Below are positions 26,305-34,773 of a stretch of 64,000 nt of DNA, one piece after another; positions within the stretch are counted from its first letter, which is position 1, and every line of letters starts with the position of its first letter. The notes under the pieces were generated by a model that worked only from the letters and a program-made list of their open reading frames with translations, ran no database searches and was not told the DNA's origin. Source of the stretch: Treponema sp. (lineage in GTDB: Bacteria; Spirochaetota; Spirochaetia; Treponematales; Breznakiellaceae); assembly GCA_031256445.1 (NCBI GenBank), contig JAIRQN010000106.1, positions 1 to 64,000 of the forward strand, written 5' to 3'. A program made the translations under genes and the position numbers.

Positions 26305-27762
26305 TCACTTAAGAATATTACATTCTGATAAAATATTACGCAATTTCACGGCATCGCGGTACAATTTTGGCTTTTCAGGATCAAAGCGGCAGATTGGACG
26401 CAGATCATTGAGAAGGACGTTCAAATCAACCGGAAGCGCGGTTTTGCGGTTTACGCGCAGAATTCGGCTGTATTCGGTTTCACACGGCTCTTCATCTGAT
26501 GACCAGAGCGGCTCATCCATGCGCTCGCCGGATCTCAGTCCGGTATAAACAATCTTTATTTCAGTTTCAGGTTCGTAGCCGTTAAAACGGATCATCTGTT
26601 CAGCCAGATCGCGGATGCGCACCGGCTCGCCCATGTCCAAAAGATACAGGTTTCCGTTCTCGCCCACGCCGCCGGCCTGAAGCACCAAAGAACACGCTTC
26701 GCTGATGGTCATAAACCAGCGCCGGATATCAGGGTGGGTTACTGTCACAGGACCGCCCTTTTCAATCTGCTGCTGAAACAGCGGGACAATCGAGCCCCGC
26801 GAACCGAGCACATTTCCGAAGCGCACAACCATAAAGTTGGGATTGTTTTTATCGGTCTGTACGCTCCGGGAAAGAACCATCTTCTCGCAGATATATTTTG
26901 AAGCGCCGTAAACCGAAACCGGCTCTACGGCTTTGTCTGTTGTTATGTGAACAAAACGCTTAATGCCGTTCCTCACGGCAGCCTGTATCAGATTCTCTGT
27001 TCCAAAGACATTGTTCTCTATCGCGGCTACCGGGTTTTCTTCGAGCATGGGCACATGTTTATAGGCTGCGGTATGAAAAATAATGTCGGCTTTTAAATTT
27101 TCCAGAATGTAATTAACATAATCGCGGTCTTTTAAATCCCCGATTACCGGCACCAGAGCCGCTTTTTCGCCTACTCCCTCTTCCTGAAGCAGCTTTAGTT
27201 CCCTGTCAATCTGATAAATTGAATTTTCCCCGTGTCCGAAAAGGTAAAGCCGAGAAGCGCCCCCCGAAAGCAGTTGACGGCACAGCTCGCTGCCGATTGA
27301 GCCGCCCGCTCCTGTTACAAGCACGCGCTTGCCGCGCAGGTAGGAAAGACTCTGTTTCAGTTTAATTGTTACGGGGTTTCTTCCCAGCAGATCCTGCATA
27401 TCCAGGGAACGGGTTTGAATAAGATGCGCGTCGCTGTCTACAATCTGGGAGATATTGGGCAGGATGCGGATTTGCTGGAAACCGGCTTTCTTTAAAATGG
27501 AGTAGAGCTCTTTTAAATACTCCCTGCCGGCGTTTGTAATCGCGATGATCGCTTCATCAGCAGGGTTAATCCGCATCAGGGTCGCGGCGTCTTTTATGGG
27601 ACCGAGAACCGGAATGCCGTCGATTCTGCGCCCTATTTTTTCAGGATCATCGTCAAGAAATGCGACAACTTCGCCAAAAACCGCTTTTTTTATTATTTCA
27701 TCGGCAAGCGCGCGCCCTGCAAATCCGGCTCCGATTATATATAAACGTTTGGAGTTTTGCGT
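26305..27762 (-). CDS. capD: CapD-type nucleotide-sugar dehydratase/epimerase, apparent ACG start
   Basis: The first standard start (ATG 27576) removes a whole nucleotide-binding strand: upstream in frame lie QNSKRLYIIGAGFAGRALAD and VVAFLDDDPEKIGRRIDG, the CoA-binding-like domain that precedes the catalytic part in this family. Between an in-frame TGA and that segment there is no ATG, GTG, TTG or CTG. ACG at 27762 shares a base with the stop of the upstream gene (TAACG) and lies seven bases after AAGGGGG, giving 485 residues. The catalytic SDR domain has VLVTGAGGSIGSELCRQLL, HTAAYKHVPMLEENP, ITTDKAV and VYGASKY (YxxxK). Unlike WbpM-size proteins it has no membrane helices. It would act as a UDP-GlcNAc 4,6-dehydratase or epimerase. 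Confidence 0.85.
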   Translation of the reverse strand, partial: TQNSKRLYIIGAGFAGRALADEIIKKAVFGEVVAFLDDDPEKIGRRIDGIPVLGPIKDAATLMRINPADEAIIAITNAGREYLKELYSILKKAGFQQIRILPNISQIVDSDAHLIQTRSLDMQDLLGRNPVTIKLKQSLSYLRGKRVLVTGAGGSIGSELCRQLLSGGASRLYLFGHGENSIYQIDRELKLLQEEGVGEKAALVPVIGDLKDRDYVNYILENLKADIIFHTAAYKHVPMLEENPVAAIENNVFGTENLIQAAVRNGIKRFVHITTDKAVEPVSVYGASKYICEKMVLSRSVQTDKNNPNFMVVRFGNVLGSRGSIVPLFQQQIEKGGPVTVTHPDIRRWFMTISEACSLVLQAGGVGENGNLYLLDMGEPVRIRDLAEQMIRFNGYEPETEIKIVYTGLRSGERMDEPLWSSDEEPCETEYSRILRVNRKTALPVDLNVLLNDLRPICRFDPEKPKLYRDAVKLRNILSECNILK

Positions 27763-28304
27763 TACCTTGCCCCCTTGTTCATCTCCAACGTTCCTATTAC
27801 TTCAAAACCAAGATCGATAGCAAAAGAATCGTTGTAAATATCCAGTTTTATTTTTGCTCTTCCTTTTCTTTTATCGACCTTTATTATCCTTCCCTCAAGC
27901 CCCATTAAAGGACCTTCTACAACAACAATGCGGGAATTTTCATTGAAATAAACTTTTGATCTTCCGGCTACAGGCCCTGCGTTTTTTATAAAATGAAGCA
28001 CCAATTCCAGATCCCTGTCTGCAAGCGGAGTTATCTCCTGATTGGACCTTAAAAAACGGTAAAATCCCTCTGTACGCCTGAAATCCCACTGATGTTTCAG
28101 GATATCTTCATCATTTTCAACTTCCAGAAAGATATATCCCGGAAAAACAGCGGACATGGATGGTTTTACCTGTCCGCCTCTTCTGATATCAAGGCGTCTT
28201 TGCGGAAAATAAACCGGAAAAGTGATATCCGGATGCATACCTTTCAATAACCTGATGAATCTGTTTTCAGCGCGGGTTTTCACCTGTATTGCGTAATAAT
28301 TCAT
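27762..28304 (-). CDS. loaP: specialised NusG paralogue (LoaP/RfaH-type antiterminator)
   Basis: A protein of 180 residues. The N-terminal NGN domain runs from NYYAIQVKTRAENRFIRLL through SAVFPGYIFLEVENDE to YRFLRSNQEITPL; the C-terminal KOW segment is VVVEGPLMGLEGRIIKVDKR. This is a NusG-family protein, and its position at the head of a polysaccharide locus marks it as a specialised paralogue. LoaP proteins, known from Firmicutes and other phyla, help RNA polymerase read through terminators in long polysaccharide and antibiotic operons. Its stop overlaps the CapD start. The -10 box ends seven bases before the ATG, so the message has almost no leader. Confidence 0.82.
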   Translation of the reverse strand: MNYYAIQVKTRAENRFIRLLKGMHPDITFPVYFPQRRLDIRRGGQVKPSMSAVFPGYIFLEVENDEDILKHQWDFRRTEGFYRFLRSNQEITPLADRDLELVLHFIKNAGPVAGRSKVYFNENSRIVVVEGPLMGLEGRIIKVDKRKGRAKIKLDIYNDSFAIDLGFEVIGTLEMNKGAR

Positions 28305-28311
28305 TTTTCCA

Positions 28312-28341
28312 ATTATAAAGTTTTATTCAAATTCCGATCAA
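28312..28341 (-). promoter_or_regulatory. promoter of the loaP-capD operon
   Basis: On the minus strand: -35 TTGATC (28336-28341), 18-base spacer, perfect -10 TATAAT (28312-28317). The -10 box ends only seven bases before the loaP ATG, so transcription would begin at or next to the start codon and the mRNA would be leaderless or nearly so. The 102-base gap to the plus-strand gene must also hold that gene's promoter, which I could not assign. Confidence 0.65.
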
Positions 28342-28406
28342 GGCAGCTCCGTCAAATTTTATGCAGTAGCTCATAAAGAGTGCCGATAATTGAAGCGGAG
28401 GAGTAT

Positions 28407-28889
28407 ATGTCAAAGAAGCGCGCGTCTGCTTTATTATTGGGCATTTTTCTTGTTCTTAACGCAGAGGCTTCCATGGTCTCATTTTATGTTATTGAAACGG
28501 GACTTTCCCAGGAAGGACCCAGAAACGTACATTCTGAACGCTGGGAAAACGCCCTGTTTGAGGTATTCTTTGACGCCGGCGCCATTGTCAGCAATACGCC
28601 TATGCTGCGTCTTGATTTTTTGCCGTCAAGGGATGAAATAGAAGATATAGCTTCAAAAGATATGGATGAAGCGGAAAGTACAGGCTCTGATTATTTTATC
28701 ATTACGCAGTTAAATTATTCCGGCGCCGCTGCGCCGTATGAAATATGGTTTATTGTATTTACCATTAGCCCCAACAAAAAAATATATGAACAGAAAATAA
28801 ACGGTAAAACATACATATCCGTAAAAGATGAAAATGACGATTTAAAAAAAATTGTAAAGGGATTGGTTCCCCATTTAAATAAAAGATGA
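28407..28889 (+). CDS. secreted protein of unknown function
   Basis: A protein of 160 residues. The ATG at 28407 follows GGAGGAG and gives a clean signal peptide (SKKRASALLLGIFLVLNAEA); the frame is open further upstream to a GTG at 28380 but without a binding site. The mature part resembles a small CsgG/LpoB-like alpha/beta domain: ENALFEVFFDAGAIVSNTP and a later GSDYFIITQLNYSG strand, ending in LKKIVKGLVPHL. Function unknown. It starts the plus-strand run that leads to mltG and dnaG and lies 13 bases before the SPOR-domain gene. Confidence 0.75.
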   Translation: MSKKRASALLLGIFLVLNAEASMVSFYVIETGLSQEGPRNVHSERWENALFEVFFDAGAIVSNTPMLRLDFLPSRDEIEDIASKDMDEAESTGSDYFIITQLNYSGAAAPYEIWFIVFTISPNKKIYEQKINGKTYISVKDENDDLKKIVKGLVPHLNKR

Positions 28890-28902
28890 AAGGGATTGAA
28901 TT

Positions 28903-30270
28903 ATGAAAATAAAAACAATTGTTCTTTTAACAGCGGCTCTTATATTATTATGCGGCTCATCACCCTGGGAAGGAGCGGCTGCAACAGCTCCGGACGGAGA
29001 ACTTCCCGGGAATGGCCGTTATGTCGCGACAAATTCGTTCCCCAGGAATACAGTTGTAGATATTACCAATATAGAAACCGGAAAGAGTACCCGCGCCATT
29101 GTCGCGAACGGGCTTAACAGTCCCGGTCTGCTTGCGCTTGTTTCACGCGAAGCGGCGGAATTAATCGGAATGAGAACCGGCTCTGTCGGCAGAATAAGAA
29201 TGACGCAGCCGTCCGATCCGATTGCGTATCTGCGCTTTAAAGAGGGCATAGCGTCAGGAATCACCGATTATGACTCAGGAAATATCATTACGGAAGAAAC
29301 ATTCAGAGGAGAAACTGCCGGACAGGAATCAGCGCAAGAGAATACCAGTCAGCCTGTTCAGGAACAGCCGCAGCTAGCGGAAAATACCGCGTCAGAAGAA
29401 CAACCGGCTAATGCACAGCAGACCGCGTCAGGTTATCTTCTTGAACCTGAATGGGGCGGAAGAAGTACAAATGTGGTTAACCTTCCTGAATATATAGTAA
29501 CTGAAGTGATAACGGAAGAAATCCCGGAAGAAGAAGCGCAGCCTGAGGAGATAGCGGAAGAACCCCCGGAAGAAGCGCACCCTGAGGAGATAGCGGAAGA
29601 ACCCCCGGAAGAAGAAACGCAGCCCGAAGAAATAGCTGAAGAAGCCCCCGAAGAAGCGCAACCCGAAGAAATAGCTGAAGAAGCCCCTGAAGAAGCGCAG
29701 CCCGAGGAGATAGCGGAAGAGATCCCTGAAGAAGCGCAGCCTGAAGAGATAGCGGAAGAAGCCCCCGAAGAAGCGCAGCCCGAAGAAATAGCGGAAGAAG
29801 TCCCCGAAGAGGAACCGCAAGAAATTGCAGAGGCAACTGAGTACAATATTGTGCCGGCGGAAGAACGCCCGCCTGTTTCTGATATTTACGGCATAGATCC
29901 GGCAAGTATAATTCCGGGCATTAGCGGCCCTCCTGCGGAGCCAATAGAGGAAATCGTTGAATTACCTGCCGCAGAGGAACCTGTAATCGCAGTTATAGAA
30001 AGTCCTGCCGAATTGTCTTTTTCCATACCAAGGGTTACAGAACTGGATATAGGCAAATATTATGTTCAAATAGCAGCTTTGGATTCTGCGGAATCTGTAG
30101 AAAACGCCGTCCGTCTTATAGACACCAGTTACAAACCTGTTGTTTATAAAGACGGCGATAAATGGTTCCGCATCCTTTTGGGCCCTCTGAACCAGGGTGA
30201 AAGCGCCGCCGTCCTGGTACGGTTTAAAAGTATAGGTTTTAAAGACGCTTTTGTAAGACAGGTGAGATAG
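28903..30270 (+). CDS. secreted SPOR-domain protein with RlpA-like N-terminus and acidic repeats
   Basis: A protein of 455 residues. A signal peptide (IKTIVLLTAALILLCGSS) leads to a double-psi-barrel-like domain, residues about 35 to 110, with YVATNSFPRNTVVDITNIET and AIVANGLNSPGLLALVSREA, as in RlpA-type proteins. Residues about 205 to 310 are a tandem repeat of about 12 residues (unit QPEEIAEEAPEEA). The C-terminal 75 residues (KYYVQIAALDSAESVENAVR to GFKDAFVRQVR) are a SPOR domain, which binds denuded peptidoglycan at division sites. Probably a periplasmic cell-wall protein whose acidic repeat serves as a flexible spacer. Confidence 0.82.
   Translation: MKIKTIVLLTAALILLCGSSPWEGAAATAPDGELPGNGRYVATNSFPRNTVVDITNIETGKSTRAIVANGLNSPGLLALVSREAAELIGMRTGSVGRIRMTQPSDPIAYLRFKEGIASGITDYDSGNIITEETFRGETAGQESAQENTSQPVQEQPQLAENTASEEQPANAQQTASGYLLEPEWGGRSTNVVNLPEYIVTEVITEEIPEEEAQPEEIAEEPPEEAHPEEIAEEPPEEETQPEEIAEEAPEEAQPEEIAEEAPEEAQPEEIAEEIPEEAQPEEIAEEAPEEAQPEEIAEEVPEEEPQEIAEATEYNIVPAEERPPVSDIYGIDPASIIPGISGPPAEPIEEIVELPAAEEPVIAVIESPAELSFSIPRVTELDIGKYYVQIAALDSAESVENAVRLIDTSYKPVVYKDGDKWFRILLGPLNQGESAAVLVRFKSIGFKDAFVRQVR
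29515..29832 (+). repeat. in-frame tandem repeat coding for an acidic Glu/Pro-rich stretch
   Basis: About eight units of 36 to 39 bases, each coding for a variant of QPEEIAEEAPEEA. Variation is mostly single bases plus gain or loss of one GAA codon. The repeat stays in frame, so unit number could change without breaking the gene. Confidence 0.85.
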
Positions 30271-30280
30271 TGTGTAGTAA

Positions 30281-30321
30281 GGAGTGATAGGGTCTAATTT
30301 CATTAATCACTCCTCATTTTT
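30281..30321 (+). terminator. probable terminator after the SPOR-domain gene
   Basis: GGAGTGAT (30281-30288) pairs exactly with ATCACTCC (30306-30313), with a 17-base loop, followed by TCATTTTT. It lies 11 bases after the stop at 30270. The loop is long and the T-run short, so termination may be partial. The gap up to 30376 shows no other feature. Confidence 0.5.
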
Positions 30322-30376
30322 AACCCCGCATTAATACTGGTCACTGGCCAAAAAGTGTGATATATTTCATATATCC

Positions 30377-30829
30377 ATGACAAATACGCCATTTTTTACT
30401 GACGGGCTGAGATTTTCATGCAAACGTTGTTCTTCTTGCTGCCGTTTTGAGCCGGGATATGTGTTTTTATGCGATAAAGACATGTCTCAGCTTCTAACTG
30501 AGTTAAAAATGGATAAAAACGCCTTTATAAAGACGTATTGCCGCTGGATTGCTTTCCATGGCGGAGAATCACTTTCATTAAAGGAAAAATCCAATAAAGA
30601 CTGCATATTCTGGAATGACGGCTGTACTGTATATCACGCGCGGCCGCTGCAATGCAGAACATTTCCGTTTTGGGAATCCATTGTCGCTTCCAGGAAAAGC
30701 TGGCAGAATACCGCATGTGAATGTCCGGGAATAAATTCAGGCGAGACGCATACAGGCGAAGAAATAGGGCAATACCTCAGTTTGGCTTCTTCCCAAAATT
30801 ACATAAACAGACAGGGGAATGAGCCTTGA
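30377..30829 (+). CDS. YkgJ-family cysteine-cluster protein
   Basis: A protein of 150 residues. FSCKRCSSCCRFEPG at the N-terminus, CIFWNDGCTVYHARPLQCRT in the middle and a late ACECPG make up the conserved CxxC...C...P.QCR.FPFW pattern of this family, thought to bind zinc or an iron-sulfur cluster. Function is unknown in general. The stop overlaps the TTG start of the next gene, so the two are likely coupled. Confidence 0.82.
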   Translation: MTNTPFFTDGLRFSCKRCSSCCRFEPGYVFLCDKDMSQLLTELKMDKNAFIKTYCRWIAFHGGESLSLKEKSNKDCIFWNDGCTVYHARPLQCRTFPFWESIVASRKSWQNTACECPGINSGETHTGEEIGQYLSLASSQNYINRQGNEP

Positions 30830-31767
30830 AAGTGCATTTTTGGGGAGTGCGCGGTTCCCTTCCGGCGCCTGTTGCGCCGTCTCGCGTTAAATCGAAAATT
30901 TCCGCGATTGTAGAACAGATAACGCCCGCAGATTTAACAGATGCCGAAAGCAGGGAAAAATTCCTCAGCGGGCTTCCGCCCTGGCTTTTCGGAACTGCCG
31001 GCGGAAACAGCGCATGCGTAAGTCTTGACTTTAACGTTCCTGATGAATGTATAGTTTTTGACTGCGGTTCAGGAATCCGGGAACTGGGTATGGCGCATAC
31101 CGGCGAGAACCGGAAAATATCCCGGTATCACATTTTTCTTTCCCATTTCCATTGGGATCATATTCACGGGCTGCCTTTTTTCGGTCCTGGATACAATCCG
31201 TCGATGAAACTGGATTTTTATTCGCCGGCGCCTGAACTGGAGAAATTCCTTGGCGGTCAAATGGTAAGCCCCTATTTTCCGATTAATTTTAGCGCGATGA
31301 GATGCGCAAAAACCTTTCATATTCTGGAAAAAAATATCAGCATTGGCGGCTGTAATATCAATTTTAAAAGAATGAACCATCCTGGAGGTTCATACGCGTA
31401 CCGCGTAAGCGAAGGAAACAAACGGTTTATCTATTCAACGGATACCGAGCTTACTGCCGGAGATTTCCAGGAAACAGATGAAAACGCGGCTTTTTTCATG
31501 AATGCCGACTTGCTGGTTATTGACTGTCAGTATACAATAGGCGAAGCTGTCAACAGGAACAACTGGGGACACAGCGCTTTCAGCCTGGCTGTAGATTTTA
31601 CCGCGAAATGGGGAATAAAACACATGGTAATGTTCCATCATGATCCTTCCAGCGATGATTTTAAATTATACGGCCTGCTTCAATCGGCAAAGTGGTATCT
31701 GGAAAGCAAGAATATAAAAGGAATTGAATTGTCCCTGGCTTATGAGGGTCTGGAAATAACAATATAA
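30826..31767 (+). CDS. metallo-beta-lactamase-fold hydrolase
   Basis: A protein of 313 residues. The TTG at 30826 overlaps the previous stop (TTGA) and gives KVHFWGVRGS, the usual opening of this branch. The metal motif is FLSHFHWDHIHGLPFF (HxHxDH); later ligands are in MNHPGG, FIYSTDTE, VIDCQYTIGE with WGHS, and MFHHDPSSDD. This branch includes phosphodiesterase- and tRNase-Z-like enzymes; the substrate is unknown. An insertion between GS and the HxHxDH motif (residues about 12 to 50) is longer than usual. Confidence 0.85.
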   Translation: MKVHFWGVRGSLPAPVAPSRVKSKISAIVEQITPADLTDAESREKFLSGLPPWLFGTAGGNSACVSLDFNVPDECIVFDCGSGIRELGMAHTGENRKISRYHIFLSHFHWDHIHGLPFFGPGYNPSMKLDFYSPAPELEKFLGGQMVSPYFPINFSAMRCAKTFHILEKNISIGGCNINFKRMNHPGGSYAYRVSEGNKRFIYSTDTELTAGDFQETDENAAFFMNADLLVIDCQYTIGEAVNRNNWGHSAFSLAVDFTAKWGIKHMVMFHHDPSSDDFKLYGLLQSAKWYLESKNIKGIELSLAYEGLEITI

Positions 31768-31773
31768 CCGGAA

Positions 31774-32883
31774 GTGTCATTGACTAAAAAAGAGAAAAAA
31801 CAAAAAGAAAGTAAATCCCGCGCTTCACGGATACGCGGCATATTTAAAATCTTCGCCGCCCTTGTTATCTGCGTTATAATTGCAATTGCGGCAGTTCTTG
31901 GCGCTTTCATGTATCTAAACGCTCCGGCTCAAAACGCGGCGATAACAGAACAGGACGGCATCAGCATCATTGATAATAAAATTTATGTTGAAGTGCGCAG
32001 GGGCGAAAGCGCCCGTTCTGTAGGAGCGCGTCTTGAAAGCGCCGGACTTATAAAAAGCAGGCAATTCTGGTATTTATTAAACCGTTATAAAAATGAACAG
32101 TTGAAAACCGGAACATACATACTTGACGTTCCGGCAAGCCAGAGCGCGATTTTCCGCGTTCTTGCATCGGGAAGGCAGATTTTATATCGCGTAACGATTC
32201 CGGAAGGCGTAACATTAAAGAAGACCGCGGTAATACTGGAAGAAGCCGGCATCTGTCCTGCCGTTGAATTTCTGGCCGCCGCCGCGGACAGTGAAATAAT
32301 AAAAAGTTACCGCATACCAAACGCTTCTGTAGAGGGCTATCTCTTTCCGGATACATACATGTTCCCCATCAATTTCCCCGCGCATAAAGTAATAAAAACG
32401 ATGGCGGATAATTTTTTCGGGAAAATAAAAACGTTTGACGCTTCATTCGCGCTCATGGATCCGCAGCAGTTAAACGAAAAAGTAATAATCGCGTCTATCG
32501 TTGAACGCGAGTACCGTGTGCCGGAAGAAGCGGCGTTAATGGCGGGGGTTTTTTATAACCGTCTGCGCATAAATATGGCTCTTCAGTCATGCGCAACTGT
32601 TGAGTATATCATTACCGAGATACGCGGAAGGCCGCACCCCAAAGTGCTGTACAATATAGATCTTGAAATACGCAGTCCGTATAACACTTATATGAATCCG
32701 GGACTGCCTCCGGGTCCGATCTCCGCTCCGGGAGCGGTTGCGCTTCGGGCGGCTTTCTTTCCCGAAAACAGCGATTTTCTTTTTTTCCGCGTAGACGGCA
32801 CGCAGAGCGGCAGGCATTATTTTTCAAAAACATACGACGAACATATCAGGGCGGGGCAGTTGTATACAAAGAGCCGGATGTGA
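31774..32883 (+). CDS. mltG: endolytic murein transglycosylase
   Basis: A protein of 369 residues, starting at GTG (31774) or TTG (31780). A Lys-rich cytoplasmic start leads to one membrane helix (FKIFAALVICVIIAIAAVLG), a LysM-like/YceG region with VEVRRGESARSVGARLESAG, and the catalytic domain, with the conserved Glu in VIIASIVEREYRVPEEA and the NPGLPPGPISAPG loop. MltG cuts new glycan strands and sets their length in the inner membrane. It is followed seven bases later by dnaG. Confidence 0.93.
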   Translation: MSLTKKEKKQKESKSRASRIRGIFKIFAALVICVIIAIAAVLGAFMYLNAPAQNAAITEQDGISIIDNKIYVEVRRGESARSVGARLESAGLIKSRQFWYLLNRYKNEQLKTGTYILDVPASQSAIFRVLASGRQILYRVTIPEGVTLKKTAVILEEAGICPAVEFLAAAADSEIIKSYRIPNASVEGYLFPDTYMFPINFPAHKVIKTMADNFFGKIKTFDASFALMDPQQLNEKVIIASIVEREYRVPEEAALMAGVFYNRLRINMALQSCATVEYIITEIRGRPHPKVLYNIDLEIRSPYNTYMNPGLPPGPISAPGAVALRAAFFPENSDFLFFRVDGTQSGRHYFSKTYDEHIRAGQLYTKSRM

Positions 32884-32889
32884 GGCGTT

Positions 32890-34752
32890 ATGGCTTTTAT
32901 TTCAAAAACGACAATCCAGGAAGTAAAAGATCGTCTTGACGCCATTGCCGTAATAGGAGAGTATGTCCGGCTTGAAAAAAAAAGCGGAAGATGGTGGGGA
33001 CGCTGCCCCTTTCATGCCGGAGGACAGGAAAAAACGCCTTCTTTCAAAGTGGATCCGGACTTAAAGCTGTACCATTGTTTTGGCTGCGGCGCCAAGGGCA
33101 ATGTGATTGGTTTTGTTATGGAGATGGAAAAAACCCCGTATCCTGAAACAATTAAAACCCTTGCCCAAAAAATGGGAATAGAAATTATCTATGAAGACGG
33201 AGGAACAGCGGAAACAAAAATTGATAATTCCAGGAAAGATGAACTTTTTGAACTGTACCGCAGAACGACTGTAACATTTTCACATTTTCTTTGTGAGAAA
33301 CAGGAAGGGCAAAAGGCTTTGGATTATATTATAAACAGGGGCATCAGCAAAGAAATGATTGAGCTTTTCAGGCTTGGCTACGCTCCGTCTGACCGGCGGT
33401 TTTTATTCAATTTTTTAACCCAAAAAGGATATTCAGAAGAATTTCTGGAAAAATCAGGCTTGTTTTCATCAAATTATAAAAATATGCCGATGTTCTCCAA
33501 CAGGCTTATGTTTCCCATCTGCGACCGGCAGAACAGGGTTATAGCTTTCGGCGGCAGGGCAATGCCCGGCAGCATTCAGAATGACGGCAAAGAACCGCCG
33601 AAATATATTAACTCTCCTGAGACCGAAATCTATAAAAAGGGGCAGACCCTTTACGCCCTTAACCTGGCGCTGCCTGAAATCAGGAAAACAAAGACCGTAT
33701 GCCTTGCCGAAGGAAATGTGGATGTAATTGCCCTGCATCAGGCAGGCATTATAAACGCGGTTGCCCCCCTTGGAACAGCGTTCACAGACGAGCAGGCAAA
33801 ATTATTGCGGCGATGGGCGGAAAAGATCATTTTGATTCTGGATACCGACGAAGCGGGAGAAAAAGCCGCCTACAAATCAATTTTAATCTGTAGGAAAAAC
33901 GGATTATACTGCGATGTAGCCCAGATACAACAGGCAATAATGGCTCAAACCGGCGCCAAAGATATCGAAATAAAAGATCCTGCTGAAATTTTGCAAAAAT
34001 TCGGCGCTCAGATATTGAAAAAGATTGTAAATTATACTATAAATGACATGGAATACCTTATTTCCCGCACAAAATCCCGGGGCAATGCGTCAGGAGGCGG
34101 CAGGAATCGCGCGGCGGACTTTTTATTTCCGTATTTGGAGGCGCTTGATTCTGAGATTGAAAGGGAAGAATGTATTACAGTAATCGCAGACAATTTTGGA
34201 GTTGATCGTAGCGCAGTACAGAAAGATTATAACAAGCGGAATAAAGGAGGTTATTCACGGCAGAACGCTTTTGACAAACCGCAGGAGGTTTTGGCAAATC
34301 AGCCGCTCAGAATGAATAACGAACTGTTCCTGCTGACAGTTGTATCCGTAAACATGAATCTGTATCCGGAATTTCGTTCAAACCTGGAGATTAGGGAAAT
34401 TGATGATCCTTTTGCAAAAGAGCTCTTTATCGCAATGGAAGAGTGTTATATTCACGACGAAAGAGATACCGATTCCCTGCTCGCAAGGATTACGAATGAG
34501 CCGTTGAAAGATTTTATCGCAAGCAGGGGCGTTTCCGAAGAATTCAGGGGAGGCCCCGGCAGAGAACCAGGCCGGCTGATGGAGGATGGCATAAACGAAA
34601 TCAAAAAGAAAAGGATCCGCATAAAATTGGCGGATATAAACGCTAAAATCCGGATGAGCGAGAGGACAGCAGGCGAAGAAGAAAATATCAATGAATTGCT
34701 TGCTGAAAAAAAATACCTCGATTCGCAGATGCGAAAACTCGAAGGAAGATAA
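32890..34752 (+). CDS. dnaG: DNA primase
   Basis: A protein of 620 residues. The N-terminal zinc-binding domain has GRCPFHAGGQEKTPSFKV and LYHCFGCGAKGNVIGFVM (C-H-C-C). The catalytic core holds VIAFGGRAM, the TOPRIM motif CLAEGNVDVIALHQAG, where EGY is EGN, and LILDTDEAGEKA. The C-terminal part should bind DnaB helicase. It makes RNA primers at the replication fork. dnaG followed by rpoD is a widely kept operon order. Confidence 0.97.
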   Translation: MAFISKTTIQEVKDRLDAIAVIGEYVRLEKKSGRWWGRCPFHAGGQEKTPSFKVDPDLKLYHCFGCGAKGNVIGFVMEMEKTPYPETIKTLAQKMGIEIIYEDGGTAETKIDNSRKDELFELYRRTTVTFSHFLCEKQEGQKALDYIINRGISKEMIELFRLGYAPSDRRFLFNFLTQKGYSEEFLEKSGLFSSNYKNMPMFSNRLMFPICDRQNRVIAFGGRAMPGSIQNDGKEPPKYINSPETEIYKKGQTLYALNLALPEIRKTKTVCLAEGNVDVIALHQAGIINAVAPLGTAFTDEQAKLLRRWAEKIILILDTDEAGEKAAYKSILICRKNGLYCDVAQIQQAIMAQTGAKDIEIKDPAEILQKFGAQILKKIVNYTINDMEYLISRTKSRGNASGGGRNRAADFLFPYLEALDSEIEREECITVIADNFGVDRSAVQKDYNKRNKGGYSRQNAFDKPQEVLANQPLRMNNELFLLTVVSVNMNLYPEFRSNLEIREIDDPFAKELFIAMEECYIHDERDTDSLLARITNEPLKDFIASRGVSEEFRGGPGREPGRLMEDGINEIKKKRIRIKLADINAKIRMSERTAGEEENINELLAEKKYLDSQMRKLEGR

Positions 34753-34773
34753 AATTAACAAGGATGTCCATTG

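Noticed and set aside
29428..29905. Three long overlapping minus-strand ORFs rich in Phe/Arg, Ser/Gly or Leu/Arg
   Set aside because: They mirror the tandem repeat of the plus-strand SPOR-domain gene; repeats without stops in one frame often give open antisense frames. No start site or family likeness.
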